DNA from: Streptomyces sp. WP-1 | GTDB taxonomy: Bacteria > Actinomycetota > Actinomycetes > Streptomycetales > Streptomycetaceae | Assembly (NCBI RefSeq): GCF_030450125.1 | Contig: NZ_CP123923.1 | Span: forward strand, 6,076,001 to 6,140,000 | Direction: 5' to 3' | DNA: 64,000 bases | Shown here: piece after piece, positions 47,686 through 54,979 of the stretch | Layout of the letters: every line of letters starts with the position of its first letter | Numbering within the stretch: the first letter of the stretch is position 1 | Program-made: the position numbers and the translations under genes | Notes under the pieces: generated by a model | What the model saw: the letters and a program-made list of their open reading frames with translations, nothing else | Database searches by the model: none | Told to the model about the DNA's origin: nothing

Positions 47686-48390
47686 TTGAGCCGCTCGGTT
47701 CTCGTCACCGGAGGCAACCGGGGCATCGGCCTCGCCATCGCCCGCGTTTTCGCCGACGCCGGCGACAAGGTCGCGATCACGTACCGCTCGGGTGAGCCGC
47801 CGGCGGGCTTCCTGGCCGTCAAGTGCGACATCACCGATCCCGAGCAGGTGGAGCAGGCCTACAAGGAGATCGAGGACCAGCACGGTCCCGTCGAGGTGCT
47901 GGTCGCCAACGCCGGCATCACCAAGGACCAGCTCCTGATGCGCATGTCCGAGGAGGACTTCACCTCGGTCATCGACACCAACCTCACCGGCACCTTCCGC
48001 GTCGTCAAGCGTGCCAACCGCGGCATGCTGCGCGCCAAGAAGGGCCGTGTCGTCCTGATCTCCTCCGTCGTCGGCCTGCTCGGCTCGGCGGGGCAGGCGA
48101 ACTACGCCGCCTCCAAGGCCGCCCTGGTCGGCTTCGCGCGCTCGCTCGCCCGTGAGCTGGGCTCGCGCAACATCACCTTCAATGTCGTCGCGCCCGGTTT
48201 CGTCGACACCGACATGACCAAGGTGCTCAGCGACGAGCAGCGCCAGGGCATCATGTCGCAGGTGCCGCTCGGCCGGTACGCGCAGCCGGAGGAGATCGCC
48301 GCGGCGGTCCGGTTCGTCGCGTCGGACGACGCCTCGTACATCACTGGAGCCGTCATCCCCGTTGACGGCGGACTGGGAATGGGTCACTGA
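47686..48390 (+). CDS. fabG: 3-oxoacyl-ACP reductase FabG
   Basis: NADPH-dependent reduction of 3-oxoacyl-ACP in fatty acid synthesis. 234 residues from the TTG start at 47686 (MSRSVLVTGGNRGIGLAIA), which has AAAGGGTGA about 4 nt upstream. The cofactor motif TGGNRGIG, NAG (VANAGITKD) and the catalytic Ser-Tyr-Lys (LISSVVGLLGSAG, NYAASKAA) are all present. The upstream open frame to 47473 is non-coding. FabI follows after 5 nt, so they form an operon. Confidence 0.94.
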   Translation: MSRSVLVTGGNRGIGLAIARVFADAGDKVAITYRSGEPPAGFLAVKCDITDPEQVEQAYKEIEDQHGPVEVLVANAGITKDQLLMRMSEEDFTSVIDTNLTGTFRVVKRANRGMLRAKKGRVVLISSVVGLLGSAGQANYAASKAALVGFARSLARELGSRNITFNVVAPGFVDTDMTKVLSDEQRQGIMSQVPLGRYAQPEEIAAAVRFVASDDASYITGAVIPVDGGLGMGH

Positions 48391-48395
48391 TCACC

Positions 48396-49163
48396 ATGAG
48401 TGGAATTCTCGAGGGCAAGCGCATCCTGATCACCGGGGTGCTGATGGAGTCCTCCATCGCCTTCCACGCCGCGAAGCAGGCCCAGGAGCAGGGCGCCGAG
48501 ATCATCCTGACCGCGTTCCCGCGGCCCACGCTGACCGAGCGCATCGCCAAGAAGCTGCCGAAGCCGGCCAAGGTCATCGAGCTGGACGTGACCAACGAGG
48601 AGCACCTCGCGCGCCTGGCCGACCTCGTCGGCGAGGAGCTGGGCGGCCTGGACGGCGTCGTGCACTCCATCGGCTTCGCCCCGCAGGACGCGCTCGGCGG
48701 CAACTTCCTGAACACGCCGTTCGAGTCCGTGGCCACCGCCATGCACGTCTCCGCGTTCTCCCTGAAGTCGCTCACCATGGCCTGCCTGCCGCTGATGCAG
48801 AACGGCGGCTCGGTCGTCGGCCTCACCTTCGACGCGCAGTTCGCCTGGCCGCAGTACGACTGGATGGGCCCGGCCAAGGCCGCCCTGGAGGCGACCAGCC
48901 GCTACATGGCGCGCGACCTGGGCAAGCAGAACATCCGCTGCAACCTCATCTCCGCGGGCCCGATCGGCTCCATGGCCGCCAAGTCCATCCCGGGCTTCGG
49001 CGACCTGGCCGCCGTGTGGGACAGCCGCTCCCCGCTGGAGTGGGACCTGAAGGACCCGGAGCCGGCCGGCAAGGGCGTCGTCGCCCTGCTCAGCGACTGG
49101 TTCCCGAAGACCACCGGCGAGATCATCCACGTGGACGGCGGCCTGCACGCCATCGGCGCCTGA
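48396..49163 (+). CDS. fabI: Enoyl-ACP reductase FabI (InhA type)
   Basis: NADH-dependent final reduction step of each elongation cycle. 255 residues. The N-terminal GKRILITGVLMESSIAF, SIGFAPQDALGG and the catalytic Tyr-X6-Lys (YDWMGPAK) are typical of FabI/InhA. It forms an operon with fabG, and a strong terminator follows. It is the target class of triclosan and isoniazid-type inhibitors. Confidence 0.95.
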   Translation: MSGILEGKRILITGVLMESSIAFHAAKQAQEQGAEIILTAFPRPTLTERIAKKLPKPAKVIELDVTNEEHLARLADLVGEELGGLDGVVHSIGFAPQDALGGNFLNTPFESVATAMHVSAFSLKSLTMACLPLMQNGGSVVGLTFDAQFAWPQYDWMGPAKAALEATSRYMARDLGKQNIRCNLISAGPIGSMAAKSIPGFGDLAAVWDSRSPLEWDLKDPEPAGKGVVALLSDWFPKTTGEIIHVDGGLHAIGA

Positions 49164-49200
49164 GCGCTCACGCCCGGCTGAAACCCGCCGCACGGCAGCA

Positions 49201-49244
49201 CGGCGAAGGCCCGCACCCCGCAACGGGGGCGCGGGCCTTCGCCG
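49201..49244 (+). terminator. Strong terminator after fabI
   Basis: A perfect 14-bp stem CGGCGAAGGCCCGC/GCGGGCCTTCGCCG with an internal CCCCG/CGGGG stem in the loop. It begins 38 nt past the fabI stop. Confidence 0.8.
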
Positions 49245-49282
49245 TACCCGCGCCGTCGGCCTTCGCCGTACCCGCGCCGTCG
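49235..49282. repeat. Two tandem 24-bp repeats downstream of fabI
   Basis: GCCTTCGCCGTACCCGCGCC followed by GTCG occurs at 49235-49258 and again at 49259-49282. The first copy supplies the 3' arm of the fabI terminator, so the array is a duplicated terminator arm. The surrounding 49283-49485 has no gene. Confidence 0.8.
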
Positions 49283-49485
49283 GCCGTCCCGTATCCACGC
49301 CCTCGGCCGTCCCGTCCGGTGTCGGCCGGTATCGCCCGGCGTTCTCCGACGCCATCCCGTGCCGCCCGGCGTCGTCACCCGTTCGGCTCACCGGCCGGGC
49401 GGCCCGACCCGCGCGCGGCGCACCCTGAAGAGGCGCGCGTTCGTCCGGCTCATCCCTCCGCAGCCCGGCCGAGGAGGTCCCCCTT

Positions 49486-49839
49486 GTGCGCCTGTCCCGC
49501 TGCCTGGCCCCGCTGACCCTGGCCGCCGCCCTCGCACTCGCCCTGCCGTACGACGCGACGCCCCACGCGCACGCCCACGCGAGCACGGGCCCGCCCGCGC
49601 CGAGCCTGTTCGGGGCCGCCTGCCGGACCGCGGTGAGCGGCTCCCATGTGGTGGCCTACTGCCACAACCCCTATGTCGACACCGACCGGGTACGCCTGCA
49701 CATCGAGTGCGCCCGCTGGTGGGACCTCGACACCGACAGCGCGCCGGTGGACGCCGGGGCCGCCCTGACGGTACGGCTCACCGGGCGCTGCTGGAAGGAG
49801 GTCGGCTCGGCGTGGATCAGCCACCAGAAGGTGCGCTGA
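49486..49839 (+). CDS. Small secreted protein with four cysteines
   Basis: A 117-residue protein. A signal peptide (about 1-30; MRLSRCLAPLTLAAALALALP) is followed by a His/Ala-rich linker and a mature domain with Cys in GAACRTAVSG, AYCHNPYVD, IECARWWD and GRCWKEVG, able to form two disulfides. GTG 49486 follows AGGAGG by 8 nt. I recognise no family. It lies alone between the fab operon and the GntR gene. Confidence 0.75.
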   Translation: MRLSRCLAPLTLAAALALALPYDATPHAHAHASTGPPAPSLFGAACRTAVSGSHVVAYCHNPYVDTDRVRLHIECARWWDLDTDSAPVDAGAALTVRLTGRCWKEVGSAWISHQKVR

Positions 49840-49857
49840 TTCGCCGGGACCGGGCCG

Positions 49858-50541
49858 TCAGCCGATGCCGGGCCCTCCCGGACGGCACTGGAAGGGGTAG
49901 CTCGCCGCCTCCCGGGCCGCCGCCTCGGTGTCACCGGTGCGGATCGCGTCCACCAGGCGCGTGTGGTCCATGTGCGCCCCCGGCGTCAGCTCCGCGCCGA
50001 CGTCCGCGCGCAGCGCGTCCCGCAGCAGCTCGCCCAGGTCGGCGTACATCGCCGTCATGACCTCGTTGTGGGAGGCGCCCACCACGGCCAGGTGGAAGGT
50101 GGCGTCCGCGGCCACGAAGGACTCCGCCTCGCCGCTCTCCCATGCCTCCTCGCGCCGCAGCAGCAGCGCGTCCAGCTGCTTGAGGTCCTTCTCGGTGCGC
50201 CGTTCGGCGGCGAGCTCGGCCGCGGCCGACTCCAGGGTGGCGCGCACCTCGGCGATGTGCCGGGGGTCCGCGCCGGCGAACCGGCGGTGCATCACCCCGG
50301 CCAGCTCGCTGGTCGCCACCACATAGGTGCCCGAGCCCTGCCGGATGTCCAGCAGTCCGTTGTGGGCGAGCGCGCGCACGGCCTCGCGGACCGTGTTGCG
50401 GGCGACGCCCAGCTGCTCGACCAGCTCGGGCTCGGTCGGGATACGGGAGCCGACCGGCCACTCACCGGTGGCGATCTGGTTGCGCAGTTCGGCGATCACC
50501 TGCTCGGAGAGGGCCGAACGGCGCGGGTGGCTCAGAGGCAT
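49858..50541 (-). CDS. FadR-subfamily GntR regulator, divergent from an MFS gene
   Basis: A 227-residue regulator: winged HTH (TEPELVEQLGVARNTVREAVRAL, GSGTYVVAT) and FCD domain (DATFHLAVVGASHNEVM, HTRLVDAIRTGDTEAA). ATG 50541 has AAGGTG about 6 nt upstream. It resembles the GntR encoded at 43548, and both neighbour an MFS transporter. It likely represses the divergent transporter through the dyad at 50604-50618. Confidence 0.92.
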   Translation of the reverse strand: MPLSHPRRSALSEQVIAELRNQIATGEWPVGSRIPTEPELVEQLGVARNTVREAVRALAHNGLLDIRQGSGTYVVATSELAGVMHRRFAGADPRHIAEVRATLESAAAELAAERRTEKDLKQLDALLLRREEAWESGEAESFVAADATFHLAVVGASHNEVMTAMYADLGELLRDALRADVGAELTPGAHMDHTRLVDAIRTGDTEAAAREAASYPFQCRPGGPGIG

Positions 50542-50603
50542 GGCACACCTTCGCACGACAGACCGGGGCACGCACGCTCCGGTGGTTCCAGGAATGGACA
50601 ACC

Positions 50604-50618
50604 AATCATCCTATGATT
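50604..50618. promoter_or_regulatory. Operator-like dyad overlapping the MFS promoter
   Basis: Perfect inverted repeat AATCATcctATGATT in the 79-bp divergent space. It covers a TATGAT -10 hexamer (50612-50617) that reads toward the transporter, so binding would block transcription. AT-rich against a 70%+ GC background. Confidence 0.6.
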
Positions 50619-50620
50619 CT

Positions 50621-51958
50621 ATGATGGGTCTCATGGCTAGTGAGGAAACCCGGGCAGTGGACACCCGTACGGCGATGTCACCGACCGAACGCGACACGCC
50701 CCCCGCGATGGACGCGACCGAGACGACCCTGGAGAAGGGCACCCCGCGCACGTGGGCGACCCGGCTGGTGGTCGCCGGCATCGTGCTGTCCGCCGTCAAC
50801 CTCCGCCCGGCCATCACCAGCCTCGGCGCCCTCCTGGAGGAGGTCCGCGACGGGCTCGGCATGAGCGGCAGCGTGGCCGGACTGCTCACCTCCGTGCCCC
50901 CGCTGTGCTTCGCCGTCTTCGGCGTGATGGCGCCCCGCCTGGCGCGCCGCTTCGGACCGGCCGCCGTGGTGTGCGCCGGCATGGCCGCGATCTTCACGGG
51001 CCTGCTGATACGGCCGTACGCCGGCGGCACCGCCGGATTCCTGGCCGCCAGCGCGCTCGCCCTGATGGGCATCGCCGTCAGCAACGTGCTGATGCCGGTC
51101 ATCGTCAAGCGCTGGTTCCCCGACCGGGTCGGCTCCATGACCGGCCTCTACTCGATGGTCCTCGCGCTCGGCACCGCCCTGCCGGCCGCGGTGACGGTCC
51201 CGCTGACCCACGCCATGGGCGGGAACTGGAAGCCGGGCCTCGCGGTGTGGGCCGTGCTCGCGGCGGCGGCGGTGGTGCCGTGGATACCGTTGGTGCGCAA
51301 GGACCGGAGGGAGTCGGCGTCCGCCGCGCGGTCGGCGTCGGCACCGGCGGCCGCGGGGGAGCAGCCGCCGCTGCGGATCGCGCGCAGCCGTACCGCCTGG
51401 GCGCTCGCCGTCTTCTTCGGCCTCCAGGCCACCGCCGCCTACATCACCATGGGCTGGATGCCGCAGATCTTCCGGGACGCGGGCGTCTCCGCCGGCACCG
51501 CGGGTCTGCTGCTCGCCGTCACGATGGTGATGGGCGTGCCGCTGGCCTTCGTCATCCCGCGGATCGCCGCCCGGCTGCCCCACCAGGGCCCGATCGTGCT
51601 GGTCCTGGGCGGCTGCGGGCTCGCCGGATACGCCGGTCTGTACCTCGCCCCGGCCGCCGGTGCCTGGGCCTGGGCGCTGCTGCTGGGCGTCGCCAACTGC
51701 GCCTTCCCGCTCGCGCTGACCATGGTCGGCATGCGCGCCCGCAGCGGTCCCGGTGTGGCCCAGCTGTCCGCGTTCGCGCAGAGCACCGGCTATCTGATCT
51801 CCATCCCCGGCCCGCTGCTGGTCGGCGTGCTCTACCAGCACAGCGGCGGCTGGGGACTGCCGATCGCCCTGATGGCGGCCCTGATGCTGCCCCAGATGGT
51901 GGTGGGCTTCCTGGCCGGCCGCAACCGCACGGTCGAGGAAGAGGCCGCGGCGCGCTGA
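50621..51958 (+). CDS. CynX/NimT family MFS transporter
   Basis: A 445-residue 12-helix transporter. LSAVNLRPAITSLGALLEEVRDGLGMS is the hallmark of the CynX/NimT group, and GYLISIPGPLLVGVLYQHSGGW lies near the end. Three candidate starts exist (ATG 50621, 50624, 50633). The promoter -10 at 50612 places the RNA start at or near 50624, so initiation at 50624 (leaderless) or 50633 is plausible. A mini-protein of the SGM_5486 type follows. Substrate (cyanate- or nitroimidazole-like, or drug) unknown. Confidence 0.88.
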   Translation: MMGLMASEETRAVDTRTAMSPTERDTPPAMDATETTLEKGTPRTWATRLVVAGIVLSAVNLRPAITSLGALLEEVRDGLGMSGSVAGLLTSVPPLCFAVFGVMAPRLARRFGPAAVVCAGMAAIFTGLLIRPYAGGTAGFLAASALALMGIAVSNVLMPVIVKRWFPDRVGSMTGLYSMVLALGTALPAAVTVPLTHAMGGNWKPGLAVWAVLAAAAVVPWIPLVRKDRRESASAARSASAPAAAGEQPPLRIARSRTAWALAVFFGLQATAAYITMGWMPQIFRDAGVSAGTAGLLLAVTMVMGVPLAFVIPRIAARLPHQGPIVLVLGGCGLAGYAGLYLAPAAGAWAWALLLGVANCAFPLALTMVGMRARSGPGVAQLSAFAQSTGYLISIPGPLLVGVLYQHSGGWGLPIALMAALMLPQMVVGFLAGRNRTVEEEAAAR

Positions 51959-52002
51959 CCCCCCGCGCACGGCCACCGGGGCGGGGGTGCGAGACTGGGC
52001 GC

Positions 52003-52122
52003 ATGCAGCCTGTGCTCGACCCGAATCCGCGAAACGGTCAGAAGAAGATGCTGCTCGTCTTCGGCTCCTTCTTCGCGATCTTCGTCATCATCGCCATCGT
52101 CGCGACCATCGCGTCCCCGTGA
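52003..52122 (+). CDS. SGM_5486 family transporter-associated mini-protein
   Basis: A 39-residue protein (starting MQPVLDPNPRNGQKKM) with one hydrophobic segment (LLVFGSFFAIFVIIAIVATI). It matches the small Streptomyces family named SGM_5486 transporter-associated, which is found next to CynX-type MFS genes. Start ATG 52003, 44 bp after the transporter gene. The intergenic 52123-52361 holds a CCCCTAGGGG palindrome and a CCACC...GGTGG hairpin around a T5 run, but no gene. Confidence 0.8.
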   Translation: MQPVLDPNPRNGQKKMLLVFGSFFAIFVIIAIVATIASP

Positions 52123-52361
52123 CGCCTTCCGCCGCGTCCTCGTGACGACCCCCGCCGCGCGGCCGTGACGCCGCCCGGCCCGGCCCCGTCCACCAGGGGT
52201 TTTTGGTGGACGGTGGTGCTGGCCCCCCTATCCCCTAGGGGGTAAGGGTCAGGGGTAACTGGGTGGAAAACCTGATGGGTTGGCGGCCCGGGATTCCGTA
52301 CCTTCGAGTGGTGACCGCAGGGGGCGGTCGCACGAACCGCTCAAGGCCCACGGAGGCGACC

Positions 52362-52568
52362 ATGCCCGCCCGCACCCACTTCCGGACCCACCCGGCGACC
52401 ACGGGCGGCGTCGACATGCGGCTGCCCTGGTGGGCCCTCGCGCTGCCCGTGCTCGCCTTCGCCGTCCTGTTCCTGCTGATCCTGAACCCCTCGGACGCGC
52501 ACGCGGCGAACGCGGACCCGGCGATAGCCCACCTCGTCGAGCGCGCGCGGCTGCTGTTCACGCGCTGA
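52362..52568 (+). CDS. Small single-span membrane protein
   Basis: A 68-residue protein (starting MPARTHFRTHPATTGG). One hydrophobic span at about 24-44 (WWALALPVLAFAVLFLLIL) precedes a short external part with an AHAANADPAIAHLVERA helix. GGAGG lies 6 nt before ATG 52362, which decides this start over the longer open frame from 52263. Function unknown. Confidence 0.72.
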   Translation: MPARTHFRTHPATTGGVDMRLPWWALALPVLAFAVLFLLILNPSDAHAANADPAIAHLVERARLLFTR

Positions 52569-52649
52569 CCGGGAGCCGCCGTCCCGCATGGTGAATCCGC
52601 ATGTCAACTCCCTGCGCCCCATGGCCTGTTTCATGCGAAGCTGGGACGC

Positions 52650-53168
52650 ATGAGCGTCGCAGAACCCCGCAGGATCGCCCTTTTCCGGCATGCGAAAGCC
52701 GACTGGCCCCAGGTGTCCGATCATGAGCGCCCGCTCGCCGAGCGGGGCCGGATGGACGCGGCCGTCGCCGGGCGCAGGCTGACCGACTCCGGCCTCGCCT
52801 TCGACCTGGCCCTGTGTTCCACCGCGACCCGGACCCGCGAGACCTGGAAGCTCGCCGTGCACGAACTGGACCACCGGCCGAGGACCGTCTACGAGGAGCG
52901 GGTGTACGAGGCCTCCCCGGGCCAGCTGATCGCCCTGCTGAACGAGGTCCCGGACGAAGTCCGCACCCTGATCCTCATCGGCCACAACCCCGGCGTCCAC
53001 GGCCTCGCCGAGATCCTGGCCGGCTCGGCCGAGGGGGACGCCCGCGACCGGATGAACCGCCGCGGCTTCCCGGCCGCCGCCTTCGCCGTGCTCTCCTTCG
53101 AGGGCCCGTGGAAGGGCCTGGAGCCGGGTGTGGCCACGCTGACGGACTACTGGGCACCGTCGGAGTGA
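52650..53168 (+). CDS. SixA-type histidine phosphatase family protein
   Basis: A 172-residue phosphohistidine phosphatase-like protein. The RHG-type motif is LFRHAKADWP (catalytic His), the second catalytic region includes LCSTATRTRETW, and the last His is in LIGHNPGVHGL. SixA proteins dephosphorylate phosphohistidine. It is convergent with serB across 31 bp. Confidence 0.9.
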   Translation: MSVAEPRRIALFRHAKADWPQVSDHERPLAERGRMDAAVAGRRLTDSGLAFDLALCSTATRTRETWKLAVHELDHRPRTVYEERVYEASPGQLIALLNEVPDEVRTLILIGHNPGVHGLAEILAGSAEGDARDRMNRRGFPAAAFAVLSFEGPWKGLEPGVATLTDYWAPSE

Positions 53169-53199
53169 GCTGACCCCCGGCACTCCCGCCAGGGCCGTC

Positions 53200-54408
53200 T
53201 CAGCTCTCGTCGTGGGTATCGGCCGCCTCGACCTCTTCGCGGGTGACGCCGAGGAGGTAGAGGACCGTGTCGAGGAAGGGGAAGTTCACGGCCGTGTGCG
53301 CGGCCTCGCGCACCACGGGCTTGGCGTTGAAGGCGACGCCGAGACCGGCCGCGTTCAGCATGTCGAGGTCGTTGGCGCCGTCACCGATCGCCACCGTCTG
53401 CACCAGCGGCACCCCGGCCTCGGCGGCGAACCGGCGCAGCAGCCGCGCCTTGCCCGCGCGGTCCACGATCTCGCCGGTGACCCGGCCGGTCAGCTTGCCG
53501 TCGACGATCTCCAGCGTGTTGGCCTGGGCGAAGTCGAGACCGAGGCGTTCCTTGAGATCGTCGGTGACCTGGGTGAAGCCGCCGGAGACCACGCCCACCT
53601 GGTAGCCGAGCCGCTTCAGGGTGCGGATCAGGGTGCGGGCGCCGGGGGTCAGCCGGATCTCGTCGCGCACCTTGTCGACCACGGAGGCGTCGAGGCCGGC
53701 CAGCAGGGCGACGCGGGCGTGCAGCGACTGCTCGAAGTCCAGCTCGCCGCGCATCGCCGCGGCGGTCACCTCGGCGACCTTGTCCTCGCAGCCGGCGTGG
53801 GCGGCGAAGAGTTCGATGACCTCGTCCTGGATGAGGGTGGAGTCCACGTCCATGACCACGAGACGCTGCGCCCGCCGGTGCAGACCCGCGGAGACGACCG
53901 CGATGTCCACGCCGAGCGCCCCGGCGTCCGAGGCGAGCGCGGTGCGCAGGGGCTCGGTCTCCACACCGGAGACCGCGAACTCCACCGCGGTCACGGGGTA
54001 CTTGGCGAGCCGGAAGATGCGGTCGATGTTGCCGCCGGCCTTCGCGATACGGGCGGCGATGGCGGCCGTCGACTCGGCGGTCAGCGGATGGCCGAGGACG
54101 GTCACCAGGGAGCGTCCGAGGCCGCGCGGACGGTTGTCGCCGTGGCCCGAGATGATCTCCGCCTGCATCTTCATCGACTCGGCCCAGCTGTGCACGGTGG
54201 CCCGCAGATCACCCTCGATGCCGGCCGGCGGCTGGCTCACCAGCGCGCACAGGACCAGGCGCCCCCGGGTGACGACCTGCTCGATGTCGACCACGTCGAC
54301 GGAGTACGCGGCGAGGGTGTCGAAGAGTCCGGCCGTGATGCCCGGCCGGTCCTTGCCGAAGATCTTGACGAGGAGAGTGGGGACCTCGGGGGTCTGCGCA
54401 GCAGTCAT
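53200..54408 (-). CDS. serB: Phosphoserine phosphatase, ACT-HAD type
   Basis: Last step of serine synthesis. 402 residues. An N-terminal ACT-like regulatory region (about 10-90, VKIFGKDRPGITAGLFD) and a second (about 100-170) precede the HAD domain. HAD motif I is DVDST at 187-191, motif II is VVSGGFTQV, and motif III/IV is VAIGDGANDLDML. ATG 54408 has GGAAGA 4 nt upstream. This layout is common in actinobacteria. Feedback by serine through the ACT part is a family property. Confidence 0.94.
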   Translation of the reverse strand: MTAAQTPEVPTLLVKIFGKDRPGITAGLFDTLAAYSVDVVDIEQVVTRGRLVLCALVSQPPAGIEGDLRATVHSWAESMKMQAEIISGHGDNRPRGLGRSLVTVLGHPLTAESTAAIAARIAKAGGNIDRIFRLAKYPVTAVEFAVSGVETEPLRTALASDAGALGVDIAVVSAGLHRRAQRLVVMDVDSTLIQDEVIELFAAHAGCEDKVAEVTAAAMRGELDFEQSLHARVALLAGLDASVVDKVRDEIRLTPGARTLIRTLKRLGYQVGVVSGGFTQVTDDLKERLGLDFAQANTLEIVDGKLTGRVTGEIVDRAGKARLLRRFAAEAGVPLVQTVAIGDGANDLDMLNAAGLGVAFNAKPVVREAAHTAVNFPFLDTVLYLLGVTREEVEAADTHDES

Positions 54409-54979
54409 GGTCTTCCCACCGTATCCGGCACCCGGTGCCGTCCGCCGCCGAGGTCCGCCTGACGGACACGGAACAATGGATGGCGTCCCGGCATCAAGGA
54501 TCTTGCCGACAGCTTCCCACCGGGTCGCCCCGACCGCGGCCGAAGGAGCCGGGGTGGCCTGATCCACCCGGTACCGGGCGCGCGCCCGGGGACCCGGCGG
54601 CAGGCGCGGTCCGCTCCTGTTCCGCACCGCACCCGGAAGCCGACCCCCCGGCTCGGGAGCCCTGCCCCGCCCTCCTCGCCCTCACCGCTCTCCCGCGCGC
54701 GGATCGCCGTATCGCGCGGCCTCGCCCCGCGGACCTGCGCCGTCCCCGCCCGCGCCCCGCACCGCCAACTCCCGCGCCCCGCCGCCGTACCGCCCCCGGC
54801 TCGCACGCGGCACCCCCACTTATCCCCCCTCGCCTGAATTGCCGTTCTCCCGCCGGAGCGCCGGGCGTCGATGCGCGCAAGGCCCGGGTTTTGGTCAGGG
54901 GGGTGGGCCTGAAATAGTTCCCCACGATGTTCGACATCCCTAGACTCCCTGCGATGGGGGTAATTCGGGGGACAACTCA
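54409..54979. other. 571-bp intergenic stretch without a supportable gene
   Basis: Contains the divergent promoters of serB and the FHA-ABC gene. TAGACT (54941-54946) is a plausible -10 for the latter, but no convincing -35 precedes it. Open frames here are Arg/Pro-rich, lack ribosome sites and look like GC-bias shadows. Confidence 0.5.

Noticed and set aside
52200..52260. CCCCTAGGGG palindrome and CCACC/GGTGG hairpin as a terminator or attachment site
   Set aside because: Too short and isolated, with no integrase gene nearby and no matching second copy.
54435..54917. Open frames in the serB to FHA-ABC gap
   Set aside because: Arg/Pro-rich, without ribosome sites or recognisable motifs; overlapping frames on both strands show the same composition effect.
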